A stretch of 64,000 nucleotides of DNA. Source: Fistulifera solaris. Taxonomy: Eukaryota > Bacillariophyta > Bacillariophyceae > Naviculales > Stauroneidaceae. The stretch spans positions 1,242,501 to 1,306,500 of the forward strand of contig AP026127.1 of NCBI GenBank assembly GCA_030295235.1, in the 5' to 3' direction. This document shows positions 42,611 to 53,700 of this stretch, piece by piece. A program made the translations under genes and the position numbers. How positions within the stretch are numbered: position 1 is the first letter of the stretch; each line of letters opens with the position of its first letter. Under the pieces are notes generated by a model. That model worked only from the letters and a program-made list of their open reading frames with translations, had not been told where the DNA came from and made no database searches.

Positions 42611-44004
42611 ATGGATTCCCGTCTCTCGTCGATTGTGAAGACGATCTTAAAGCGTCAGGATGCTGGCGAAGAATCCCCGATGCAAGAGGAGTCGATCTTT
42701 GAGACTCCACCACCTGTTCCTCCGTCGTACTATCCACCACCTCCTGATCGATACATGGGAGGCATGAGTGGAAAGCCTTTTGATCCGCGACGCCATACTC
42801 CGGTTGCTCGTTCTCCTTCAGAGGGTACTCCAGACGGTGAGAAGCTCGCAGGCGACATCAAGCAACAAGAACAGCGAGAGCTGGATTCTTCTCTTTGGGG
42901 CACCTTGATGAAGAAAATGGTATGGTGGAGCCTTCAGGCGATGTTCACTCTAAAAACAATTTGACATTGCCGTTCGGATATTCGCCTGGATTCTCCCCGG
43001 GAAGCAAACCACCAGCGGCAGACACTTCTCCTCAATCTTCGTTGGATACGCAACCTTTTGAAAGAAGCAAGTTTCACACGAGTCCTGCTACCATGGAAAT
43101 CGAATTTGTTGCTTGTACTCAGTCTCATGCGGAGATCGTCGGTCTTTTTCCAGACAACGCGTCATCCGTTGCTTCTGCTGGAAGTGGTGGCGGTATTGCT
43201 ACGACTGCCACCACTCACGAGGAGACTGGGACGACAGTGAAAGACGGTTTGACATTAGCCGCGAATCAAAGTGAATCCGAGAATCGCGTTCGTCGCCCTG
43301 ATCCTCCAGGTCTTTTAGCTAGGGATGCTGCCATCAGTTGGATCCGTGGAAAACGATATGTGGCAGGAGAACTCGATCAATCTTCGATTCGAGTCAGTTG
43401 TGGTAAGTGCGGTGCGTCAGAGAGTGTAGTTTTGCAAAGACTCTCAGTGTCACTTCCACGTTACAGCAGGGGCGGCGCCAAGTGCGGACAATCAAAGCGT
43501 GTCAGTTGCAGATGATTCCTCGGTCACTGATAATGGCTCTGATGACAAAGAGAATATGCCCCCAAGTGATTCCGACAAGAACGTTTCGACTGTTGACAAT
43601 CACAGTAATGCCGATGATGATTGCCGTGCTCCCATTCCTTTAGATAGCCCCTTGGTAGAGGGTAATTCGGGCTCTATGGAAGAAGTGGAACGATTTCCCA
43701 AGGTCCAACCGTGGATTAATGAACTATTCAGTCCCTTGGATGAAGGAACTACGGAAAATAAATTTGTGGGAAAGCGTGTCATTCTCTCTGAGTACGACAA
43801 CAAATTTTACTTTGGTACAGTTGTGCGCTTCTTTCGCGATTACGAGGTGGACGAAGAGAATTCTCTCTGGCATGTCCTTCATGATGACGGAGATTCAGAA
43901 GACATGGAAGAGCCAGAAATCGAAAAAGCTTTACGTATTTACGAGGAAGGGGGATGGGACAAAAGGATCCTTCAAGTTCTCGCTATGATCCTGTGTTTGA
44001 GTAA
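42611..44004 (+). CDS. Tudor-like domain protein
   Basis: ATG 42611. Exon 1 runs to 43402, a 64-bp intron (GTAAGT to TTACAG) follows, and exon 2 starts at 43467, reading SCAGAAPSADNQ. The N-terminus is Pro/Tyr-rich (PPVPPSYYPPPPDRY). The domain near the C-terminus, GKRVILSEYDNKFYFGTVVR followed by LWHVLHDDGDSEDMEEPEIE, is the Tudor/PTM-like module common in diatom nuclear proteins, a presumed histone-tail reader. Two frame slips need one base each: at G4 42897-42900 (SSLWGHLDEENGMVEPS) and at A4 43961-43964, after which the end would read KDPSSSRYDPVFE and stop at 44004. Without the second, the frame runs to 44038. Corrected length about 443 aa. Confidence 0.7.
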
Positions 44005-44038
44005 CGTTCATCTTGTGTGGTTATTGCTACAAAGTTGA

Positions 44039-45339
44039 CCTCAAAGCGTTGCTGGCGGAAGTCTTGCTTGATGGCAAAGATACATATGTGAGATGGATTG
44101 TGCTAGAATCTTGCTTTAATGATCCAATCAAAGTTTGTTTGAACCTTTGACCTAAAAGCTCTACTTATTGCATCGAATTAGAGACAACTAATTATAGTAA
44201 TTATACTACAGATGTTTTACGAATGTTTCCGTCGCACAAGCAGTCTACGGGATGCAGGCCCGTTAAGTCAGAATGCAGAAACGTACCAACAACGCCATCA
44301 AAGAGCATTGTCACTCCTCTAAGCTAGTTCAACATCTTTAGTCTCATCAAAATGGTACGAGATCAATATCATTGGTATTCAAAGCGATCTTAACAATGTC
44401 GGGGTCATCCATGAACGATAAGTAGCTCCCCTATGATGGGCCATATCCTGGATCGCCCATTCGGCAAACGCCGCAAGCCGAAACCTTCGCGGCGGTTGCA
44501 AAAGGCGGATCCATCCGAGAACGTTGTGCAGAAAGCTGATGGTGGAGGATCGATTCGAATCTACCATTACGGTACCAGTCATATCGTTTTTGACCCTTCC
44601 CGATTTCGCGACGTAAAAATTGGACTCGATCTACGAGTCAGATTTATTGCCGAGGATTCAGCGCGGAAACTCCTTTGCTTGCAGAAACAGGTTCTGCGCT
44701 TAAGTTGTCACAGAAAGCAACCCAGGCATCGCTCGAGAAGGCGAACGTATGGGTCGATCGAATGCGCAAGCCACACCCAATCTTATTGTCACTCGACACT
44801 AGCACCTTGCGAAAGAAGCCACTGTAGAATAAATTGTTATCATGCCAGTGCATCCAATAGCTCACCGACCGAGCAACACACAAGAAGGCTTTAAGGGCTG
44901 AGTGACACGGAGCAAGAAAAAAGTCTTTCTGGGCACCGACAGAAAAAGAAGTTGCTTGATGAATCCAATGAAATGATTTTTTTCTTCCTTTCTTACGATC
45001 GATCGAACCTGCTGGAACACACGATGCCAAATGAAGAAAGAAGTCGATGTATTAAAACCGAAAATGGAATGAACTAGAGAGGAGATATACACGGTAGGAA
45101 TGTTGTACTGCCCAATTATTTTGTGTGGAGGGTGGAGGATGAATTGTAGCCGATCGAGAACATTCAAGTCGATCACTTGTCGTCGTAAAATATCCGCCCT
45201 CAATTATTACATTGCGTAGTGAGATAGCAATGGTACTGCATTTGAAACTTGAAACAAATAGACCCACGCAAAACAATGTTGTGTTGACGATCGATGTTTT
45301 CAATAATGGTTTCAATGCGTCGAGAAAATGGCAGAAGCA
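44039..45339. other. Intergenic with one weak open frame
   Basis: A 153-codon plus frame at 44433-44894 has one coding-like stretch (FGKRRKPKPSRRLQKADPSE, SIRIYHYGTSHIVFDPSRFR) and then decays. It may be a gene fragment; I recognise no family. Nothing else is supported. Confidence 0.3.
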
Positions 45340-46035
45340 GACAGAAAAACTGTGACAGATCCTGAAAAACTGAAATAGGTGGTGTATGGATCAGACAAAG
45401 ATTCTGTTCTTCCAGAAATAATAAAAAAAAGATTTAATTCGTACAAGTAGTTGGTGCGTCGAACAGAAAATCTGTGACGGATTCTAGAAATCCTGGAATT
45501 GTCACAAGGCATTTTAAATCAGACAGAGATTCTGATGAATTTCCAGAAATTCTGAATTAGGTGTTCATCTTCATACGGAAATTCTGTCTGAATTCCAGAA
45601 AGTCTGAAATAGACGGCTTGGGTCAGACAGAGACTCTGAGGTTGTTGCAGATTTCTGGACTAGGTGCTTTGCGTCGAACTGTTACGATTCCGGAAAATCC
45701 GAAATTGTCACAAGGCAGTTTGGATCAGACAGAAATTCAGATGTAGTTCCAGAAATTCTGGATTGCTTTTCCATGTTCATACGGAAATTCTGTCTAAATT
45801 CCAAAAAAATCTGGAATAGGCGGTAAGGGGTCAGACAGAGATTCTGAGATTGTTCCAGATACTTTGGAAATTGCAGTCTAATCTAGTTGGTGCGTCCAAC
45901 AAAAGTTTGGGACGATTCCAGAAAATCTGGAATTGTCACAAGACAGTTTGAATCAAACAGAAATTCTGATTCAGTTCCGGAAATTATGGATTCGTGTTCA
46001 TGTTCATTTAAGCTTACGGGAATTCTGTCTTCATT
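45340..46035. repeat. Second dyad-rich tandem array
   Basis: Three diverged units of about 206-228 bp, anchored by ATTGTCACAAG at 45497, 45703 and 45931. Each unit holds CCAGAAAATCTGG or CCAGAAATTCTGG dyads, AGACAGAAATTCTGA and TACGGAAATTCTGTCT. It shares the CCAGAAATTCTGG word and half-unit scale with the array at 7665-8760, but the spacers differ. Confidence 0.8.
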
Positions 46036-46039
46036 CCAG

Positions 46040-46710
46040 AAAAGTAGTTCAGAATCATCATTGTTGCAACTTTATTTACCCGTAATTACAATCAATACTC
46101 GCAGTTGAATGACAATGGACGGACGCGAGAGACGCAAAACAAAACCCTTTGTTTTTTCGGTTCATGACTACTGTACAATCCAGTCTTGGCTGGCGTAATC
46201 CAACACTCCGTTTCATAGTAAAAACTCAAGCTGTCGGTCCTCGGATTTTTTCGATGTGAAAATAGAAGAAACTCTTAACAAATAGTTCAGAATCATCATT
46301 GTTGCAGCTTTATTTACCGGTAATTATAATTATATTTGCAGTTGAATGACAATGGACGGATGCGAGAGACGCAAAACGGAACCCTTTGTTGTTCGGTTCA
46401 TGACTACTGTACAATCCAGTCTTGGCTGGCGTAAACCAACACTCTGTTTCATAGTGGAAAATCATGGTGTCGATCCTCTGCTTTTCGACGTGAATAGAAG
46501 AAACTCTTAACAAATAGTTCAGAATCATCATTGTTGCAACTTTATTTACCGGTAATTATAATTATATTCGCAGTTGAATGACAATGGACGGATGCGAGAG
46601 ACGCAAAACGGAACCCTTGGTTGTTCGGTTCATGACTCATGACTACTGTACAATCCAGTCTTGGCTGGCGTAAACCGACACTCTGTTTCATAGTGGAAAT
46701 TCAAGGATTG
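46040..46710. repeat. Three tandem 235-bp repeats
   Basis: Units start near 46043, 46281 and 46513 (TAGTTCAGAATCATCATTG). Each continues with TTTATTTACC, GAATGACAATGGACGG, GAGAGACGCAAAAC, TTCATGACTACTGTACAATC, CAGTCTTGGCTGGCGTAA and TTTCATAGT. By eye units 2 and 3 are the most alike. The second half is related to the 37-kb duplication. Confidence 0.9.
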
Positions 46711-46862
46711 ATTCATGAAAAAGGCGCCAGCTACAATAAGTACCAGTAAAATCTTTTGCGTTGTTGCATCGCAGTCAATAATTATTATTCAACACTCAAC
46801 ACCACAAAAATAGGGGCCCAATTTTTTTTTAAAACAATGTTCGTTTGACCTTGCTTCGAACC

Positions 46863-48124
46863 ATGTTTCGCATGAAGCATTTGGTGGTGATTGCGTCCGT
46901 CGCTTTTGTCAATGGCCTTGCGTTCGGATTCTGGACGACGTCACAAGGCAGATGCATTTTACTCATTATTATCATGGGAAGTTAACATTACAAAGCAATT
47001 TGAACGTCGCAATCCGCAGACAGAGTACTCTTAGAGCAGGTAAAGATAGAACAGAAGACGAAGATGGAGATTTTACCGCATATATGCCTATGATAAGTCG
47101 TGAAGAAATGGTGATGCAATTTCTTTCTGGTTCTTCATGGATACTTCCCAACACATTCGAGATGTTCCTCAACCAGTGCACCATACAGTCGTTTCTGTTC
47201 CTTCTCAAATCCTTAAGAGACCCACAGACCGTCATGTGGCTGGAAGAATTCACCCAGCCTGATACGCGAGTGACAGTGACACCAGAACCTTCCTTTTCGC
47301 AAGACAATAAACTTGGCTCCTTTAGCAGCAAGCTGCTGGTGTATCATGGTCTGGCTGCACTCAATACCACGCGTTTCCCGACGTGGGATTCTTATTTTGT
47401 TCGGTTGCTAGAGCAGCCCGTTCAGTCTTATTTGGTGGAATCGGACTTACCGCACGCCCCCGATTATCACCTGGACATTGAACCTGCTCGCTTGTGTTCG
47501 CGCATCATCAGTGTCCGAGAACAGATTGCACGAGAATTTGTCAAAGATCTCGACGCAATCAGTAGCATGGGTTGGCGTACGCTGGACTCGTACTGGGAAG
47601 AGGCTCGATCACCTGCTGCGATAGACAGTCGCGCGGCCAAAGTGGCGCGAGAAAGACGACAACAAAACTTTCTTTTCCTTGAACTCAATTCCGACGAAGA
47701 GAGTGACTACCAGCCGTCACCTTTACGAAAGGGTAACTTTGATCTTTTGTGCAACTTAGTTACGCAAGAGAGCATTCATCGAATTCTCAACGAACAACCG
47801 GGCCATCACTATCTTCGTCGTTTTTATGTCGACCGGATCCACTATTTCGTAGGCAATCAACAGTACGGACGGGCCGACTCGTTTTTAAAAGAGCTTTTAC
47901 AAGATGTACCTACGTTTGAAGGCGCCTCTGAAGGGACTGTCTTACTCACAGACCCAACTAGTTTGGCTGAAACGATTCTAAACATGCGAGACGATGTTAT
48001 CAGAGAATGGAAGTCACTGGCGGCAGCCGGGCCTGACAAGCACATGACGATTAGAAGGCTGCAACTGGATCTGATGTTCGGTCGTGCAGCGAGTGAAGTG
48101 GACGACACGCAAAGTATGCAGTAA
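46863..48124 (+). CDS. Plastid-targeted protein of unknown function
   Basis: The main exon (47020-48124) encodes a soluble helical protein (SREEMVMQFLSGSSWILPNT, TWDSYFVRLLEQPVQSYLVE, HHYLRRFYVDRIHYFVGNQQ). Upstream, ATG 46863 encodes MFRMKHLVVIASVAFVNGLA followed by FGFW, a signal peptide with a GLAFGF plastid-type site, in another frame. An 80-bp intron 46940-47019 (weak donor GTCACA, acceptor CCGCAG) joins them in phase to give 393 aa. I do not recognise the domain. The splice model is moderately supported. Confidence 0.6.
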
Positions 48125-48494
48125 TTCGAAAAAATGAGAATCCGAAAGCACAATGATTAACGATATTCCGTCGGCGATTGACTGAAGTCACTTCGTACGG
48201 CTAGAGCCGATAATGGAAGAGACTCATGGTTTGGCGTTTGAGTATTTCAACTTTGTGTCTTGCTGAAGTCGAGATTTACAGGATCATCCTAAGCGTGTCG
48301 ATGATCAAAAATGAAAACTGTGCTCGATACGTTGGTGGAGATGTTCGACAAGGCGGAACGAAAATGTACCTTCAACACACGGGGCTCTCTTCGACCTTTG
48401 TTTATCTAACGATCTACAAAGCTTTCGGGTATTTTGAGGCATCCGACGTGCAAGAAAAGTCTGAGGCAATTGAGTGAGTTATTTCGTATCATTT
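48125..48494. other. Intergenic between convergent genes
   Basis: About 370 bp with no repeat or gene recognised. Confidence 0.5.
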
Positions 48495-50090
48495 CTATTT
48501 CGATTCACGCATTTTCTTCGCCTTGCGAGATACGGGGACGTGTGTAGCCGTCTGCTCCTGCTCCTCATCTACCTCCATGGGTTGCGCGACTCCATCTTCC
48601 TCGGTGTCGGCGTGCAAGAAATCGCAGAGGACGTCAGCATGGACGGAGAGCAACAATGCACCATACTGAAAGTTGCTTGTGGCGCGTTCGACCAATGTCA
48701 CCCCCACCAAGGAGGATCGCACTGACGGAGACGCTTTGATAATCTCAGCCGACCCATTATAAAACGCATTCAACGAGTAAAGTTGTTCAGTACTGGGTCC
48801 GTTCGAGCATCGGTTATCTTCCTGATCCAAGACAGTGATCTTTCGGTTGTGGTGTAATAGCTTGTCGAGCCAAGCTGGTGCGCGCCTCAACCGTTCAAAG
48901 CCGTCCTCGTCGTCGCTGTCATCGTCATCGAAATCCGAGGATTCTCCAAACACTGAATCATCCATCGGTGGGTATGCACCGACTTTTAGCGTACGCAGTC
49001 CCTTGTGCGACTCCATACACGGGGTCATAATCTTGATGATCGAGCTCGTATCAACGAGGAAATCAGTACCGCTCAAGTCTAAGTGATTCAACTTTGCGTT
49101 GGCCGCGATCACGCGGTTCACAGCTTCTGCCACTTGCGCTATCTTGTGGCCTTCAAACAGCACACCGTTTCCGAGGTCTCGGTGATAAAAGTTGAAGTAC
49201 AAGCGTTCAAAGTGTCCGATCTTTGCCAAACGATGCAAGAACTTGACGAGAAATTTACAAAAGTCTTTTACCTCGTCCAGGTAGATAGTCATGCGAAGGT
49301 CTTTGGCATGAATCTTGAGGAAACGAAAATTCATTGACAGCATGTGCTTCGCATAGACTTTGTAAGCGAGAGCCTTGGTGTTCGCCGAGAACGGAAGAAG
49401 AGCACATTCTTCACCAACTCTGCCAATCTGGAGTGTTTCCACTACTTTTCCCATTTGCAAGAGCCTTTCAAAATTGTTGCGGCTGAAGGGCGTAGTGTCG
49501 TTGTCATAGCTGATTGAAAGCGAGCCAAACGAAGACTTTCGATTCGCAAGAGCGTTGATAAAGGCCGTTCCTTCGTCTGTAAATCGAAACCCCTCCTTAC
49601 ACTTATGATTTTTGACCAACTGCAAGTTGATAGGCTGAGGCCGGGTCGCCAGAATAACGGACAGTTCGGGGCTCCAGGTTCCTGTGTACAACTCGAATTC
49701 GCGTTGCGGATTCGCATCCAATATTTGAGCCAGTTGATTTGGCTGCAGAGCGGCAAAATCAAAGCCGTGCTTCTTGCATTTGTCATCCTCAAACGTCCAA
49801 GCTTCCAGATAGACTTTCGTTTCCTTCAACTCCTTGAGCGACCAAAGAAAGACGGCGGTTTCCAGAGCACTCTCTTTCGTTTTTCCGTAGATCGCACATA
49901 GAAGTCGAGTGCGGCCGACCCAAAGCACAAAGCAAACATTCGGCTCTTCAAACTGTACACGCATAGGCTCATGGTAATCGTTCTCGCAAACACAAATGAA
50001 GGTGTTATTATCACGCCAGGTAGCTGCCTTGCTGTACGACTTCCAATCCAAATCGTTCAAATGCGTTGGTTCCCGTATCATTTTATACAT
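48495..50090 (-). CDS. Diatom LRR-like family protein, unknown function
   Basis: ATG 50090 (MYKMIREPTHLNDLDWKSYS) gives 531 aa in one exon. The frame is also open upstream to 50267 but without ATG. A C-terminal LRR-like half is visible: KLNHLDLSGTDFLVD, HKGLRTLKVGAYPP, then an acidic loop (SDFDDDDSDDEDGFE), APAWLDKLLHHNRKITVLDQ, and a basic end RKAKKMRESK. The N-terminal half matches the 35230-36804 protein. Function is unknown. The Ty1/copia element sits about 220 bp upstream of the start, inside what should be promoter or 5' UTR. Confidence 0.75.
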   Translation of the reverse strand: MYKMIREPTHLNDLDWKSYSKAATWRDNNTFICVCENDYHEPMRVQFEEPNVCFVLWVGRTRLLCAIYGKTKESALETAVFLWSLKELKETKVYLEAWTFEDDKCKKHGFDFAALQPNQLAQILDANPQREFELYTGTWSPELSVILATRPQPINLQLVKNHKCKEGFRFTDEGTAFINALANRKSSFGSLSISYDNDTTPFSRNNFERLLQMGKVVETLQIGRVGEECALLPFSANTKALAYKVYAKHMLSMNFRFLKIHAKDLRMTIYLDEVKDFCKFLVKFLHRLAKIGHFERLYFNFYHRDLGNGVLFEGHKIAQVAEAVNRVIAANAKLNHLDLSGTDFLVDTSSIIKIMTPCMESHKGLRTLKVGAYPPMDDSVFGESSDFDDDDSDDEDGFERLRRAPAWLDKLLHHNRKITVLDQEDNRCSNGPSTEQLYSLNAFYNGSAEIIKASPSVRSSLVGVTLVERATSNFQYGALLLSVHADVLCDFLHADTEEDGVAQPMEVDEEQEQTATHVPVSRKAKKMRESK

Positions 50091-50317
50091 CTGTAAATCA
50101 TTTCCGTCTTTGTTTTCGGTCGGGCGAAACGACTTTTGCTCCGACGATAAATGCTCTTTCGGAATGAGTTGTAAAGAGGATCTTCCTGCATCATTTGTTC
50201 GTTCATTTTGATCTTTGCAGCGGCTGTAACGAAAGTGTTGATTGATGGCAATTGTGAGACGATGCAAAGCTCGCAGTCTCGCAAACTTCCGTTATGACCG
50301 CACGCAATGAAGGGACA

Positions 50318-50736
50318 AGTCAAGGTAGAATGAATAACAGCAATAGCAATGTAGCTTAGTTCTCTACCTTGTGTGCCGTTTGATGCGCTGTAGAGTTGTC
50401 CAATCTCTGCAACACGAACGGCCAACGAGGTCGAAACTATCGATGGTCAAAAAGGGGATAGAGTGCAGCTTTTCAGCAATTTGCAAACTATAAAGGGCTT
50501 GGGAGCGAGAGCATCGACAATGCACGACCAGTGTCAAGGAACTCGACACCAGCTGACATGACACGATGCTTCCTCCCGTTAAAGTCTACTTATTACTCCA
50601 GTGTTAGGTGCGCGGATGCTTGTTCTCTCGTGATCACCTTAGTTTTCCTTACACTGGGATTTCACATAGATACTCCATGTCGCAGCGCTCGTCTCGAGGT
50701 AGTTTTTCACTATGGATTGGACAGTCCACTTTGACT
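50318..50736 (-). repeat. Left LTR (3' LTR of the element)
   Basis: 419 bp, bounded by the inverted hexamer AGTCAA / TTGACT. It is the same as the right LTR apart from one base of run length. Confidence 0.95.
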
Positions 50737-53700
50737 CTCCCTCTCATCCAAGCACGTGACAGTGAAGTAATTCCGGTACGTCATCTTGTTTCTCACTTAA
50801 ACAATCTTGGAGATTCGATACCGGTTGCCCTCTTATACAGATATTCATTCAAACGTTTTCTTTTCGATCTTCGGACAACAAAAAAAAACATCGAAATGAA
50901 TGAGACCGCACGATGGTCAAGTTCAAACAACAAACGGGCTCTTGTTGCTCTACGTCTTGCCAGGTCTCCACAAATATGTAAGTAACGGTCAGGAACAAGT
51001 AAAGTGACGCTTTGTGCGCAACTACCAGCCTTGGACAAGGCGGCGGTTGTTCACGAAAGCATCTCTTGGCAAAGGCTTCGTCAGGTAGTCGGCACGCTGC
51101 TTTATCGATTCGACTTTGAGCAGCGTAAACTCCTTTGCATGTTGCCAAAACCAGTGCCACTTGGTGAGGAAGTACTTGGTCCGATTGGTGATGCGTTGGT
51201 CGCGAGCGAGGATCAGGGCACCTTGATTGTCTTCGAAGGCCCTCGCCTGAATCGTCGTGTCGACTTCCATTGGGAGGTCGAGACCGTCAACAATCTCCTC
51301 CAGAAGCCATTTGACCGGAAGGAACGCTTTCAGCGCGAATGAAAGGGCGGAGTACTCGGCTTCCAATGTGCTGAGGGAGATGTGCGTCTGCAGAGTCGAC
51401 TTCCAGATTGTGGGACAATTGCAGATGGTGACGATGTATCCAGTTCGCGACTTTGCTGCATCGAGCGCTTCGCGAGTCTTCCGAACCATGGAGCGAACAG
51501 TAATCTGCATCGACAAACAGATCAACAATCAACCGTTTCGACGGGCGGATGATGGTACCTTCGTTGCGTGTCCCTTTCAAATATCGAATGATGGTTTTGA
51601 CTGCTGTTGCATGAGACTGTTTCGGGTTCGAGCTGAATCGGCAGACCTGGCTAACTGCAAAGGCGATATCCGGGCGACTATTGGTTGAAAGATACAACAG
51701 CATGCCGACAACTGAGGGGTAGCTCCAGTCTTCTTGCATCGGAAGGCCTTCAGAGTCGGCTCCAAGAGCTTGTTGGGACGTCGGAAGATTATTCGGCTTG
51801 CAGTCTTCCATCTTTGTTGTTTTGAGAATCTTGTCAATGAGACCGGTCTGGGTAAGTTTGAATTCGTTGTTGTCTCGTTGCTCAAACTTAATACCGAGAA
51901 ACTCAGCGAATGTCCCTTCTTTTGTCAGGCTAAATCCGAGTCCTTGCAACTGCTCAATCAACTCATCAATCAACTTGGGGTCCTTTGCGGCAATTCCGGC
52001 GTCGTCGACATACAAAACAATCATCATGTTGCCCTTGTAGAAGAAGCACGGGTCGTATTTCGTTTGTTTGAAGCCGAGTTTGATCAAGGCTTCGGAGATA
52101 CAGTCGTACCAGAGCTTGGGACTTGTGGAGCTTCCATAGAGCGACTTCTTCAGTCGAAGACAAGTTCCAGGACCTTTAGTAGACACAAATCCGCGCGGCA
52201 AATGAATCCAAATCGGGTCCTTTAACACAGCATGAAGGAAGGCGTTGTTGAAGTCGATGGAGAGCGTCGTCCATTGCAGAATCAATGACAGGATCAAGAA
52301 GATTCGAACGGAGCTCCAGGCTACAACAGGTGCGTAGGTCTCGGTGGATGGCTTTTCTTCTTCCAAATCTCCTCTAACACAGATTCTTCCTTTGTATTTC
52401 TTAAAGCTTCCATCGGGTGCGCGCTTGCGGCGGAAGTTCCATGTGCAGGGAATGATCTTGCCTTTAGCATCCGACATCGGAACTTCGTCCCAAGTCTCGT
52501 GTTCGATCAGCGCGTCGATTTCCTGTTGTGCAGCGCGCTTCCAGTGTTCTCTTTCCGTCGGATTCTTCATTGCTTGATCGTATGTCAATATATCTGGGTT
52601 TGTGTTGATCTTGTTGGCTTTGAATGCGTTTAAATCCGTCGGAGTGTTGTTCAGGTGAGTTTCCAGTGCACCCACAAACATCTCATGGAAGTGTTCCGGT
52701 GCATCGCCGATCCCATAACTCTGAAACGATTCTTCTGACTCAGCAACGTTTATTTCATTGATCAGGCGGTTGGGAGGACGGCGATTGCGTGTGCTTGCTC
52801 GTGTTGGAACGGGAACAGGCGGAGGTTTGCGTTTAGGGGTCGAACTGGCGGGAGCTGGGATTTTTGTAACGGAATTTTCAGCCTCTTTCTCCCTCTGGAT
52901 CGTGGGCCGATAGTCCGGAGATACACTTGGCTCCCCTCTGTTGCATGGAACTTGGCGAAGGCGAAAGCTCCCTCTCTTGAAACGGTGCAGGAATCGGCGC
53001 CGGAAGCGGTGCTAGCTCCCTCTGTTCGAATACGGGGTCCATTGGTGGAGCCGAAGGCATGTTAAAGGGATTTTTGTAGGCGGTAACCGGAGGTCCCTGA
53101 GGCTTTGCTGAGAAGGGAGCTTCGACAGGCGCGGTAGGAGCGGGCAATTGCGTCGTTTTTGGGAGAAAAGATGTTGCTGGTGGGGAGATTTCGAGTGGCC
53201 GAAGCGGTAGTTGATCGAAGGCGGCTTCCACTCTTTCTCTGTGCTCTGCCGCTTTATCTTGCGCCGAATCGGGATATATTGTGTCGTCTGCGGCGTCTTC
53301 ATCGTCATCTACGACGTAGTGATGAGTTGATTCGCCGAACAGCTCGTTCCATTCTCGAGATTGAAAGTCTGGAAGTTGAGAGGGATCCGAGGTGACTGTG
53401 GTGAACAAGTCGTCGAATACGACGTGGAATTGCGCCGTGATGGCTCCTGTTTCCAAGTTTAGGCACAGGGGAACCGAAGTAGCATGGTTGGCACTCACTC
53501 CCATGTACATCTGGCGAGTAGATCGAACGCTCCAACGTGGTAACTTCTTTCCATCGGCGATTTTCTTGTCCAGAACATAAACCGGGCATCCCCAAACATG
53601 TAAGTCATGAAATCGAGCGTGTGGCCACCGCGACTTTGTGAAGAGATCAGACGGACTCACACCGCTATTTCCTTCGGTTGGGACATGGTTGTAAAGGAAG

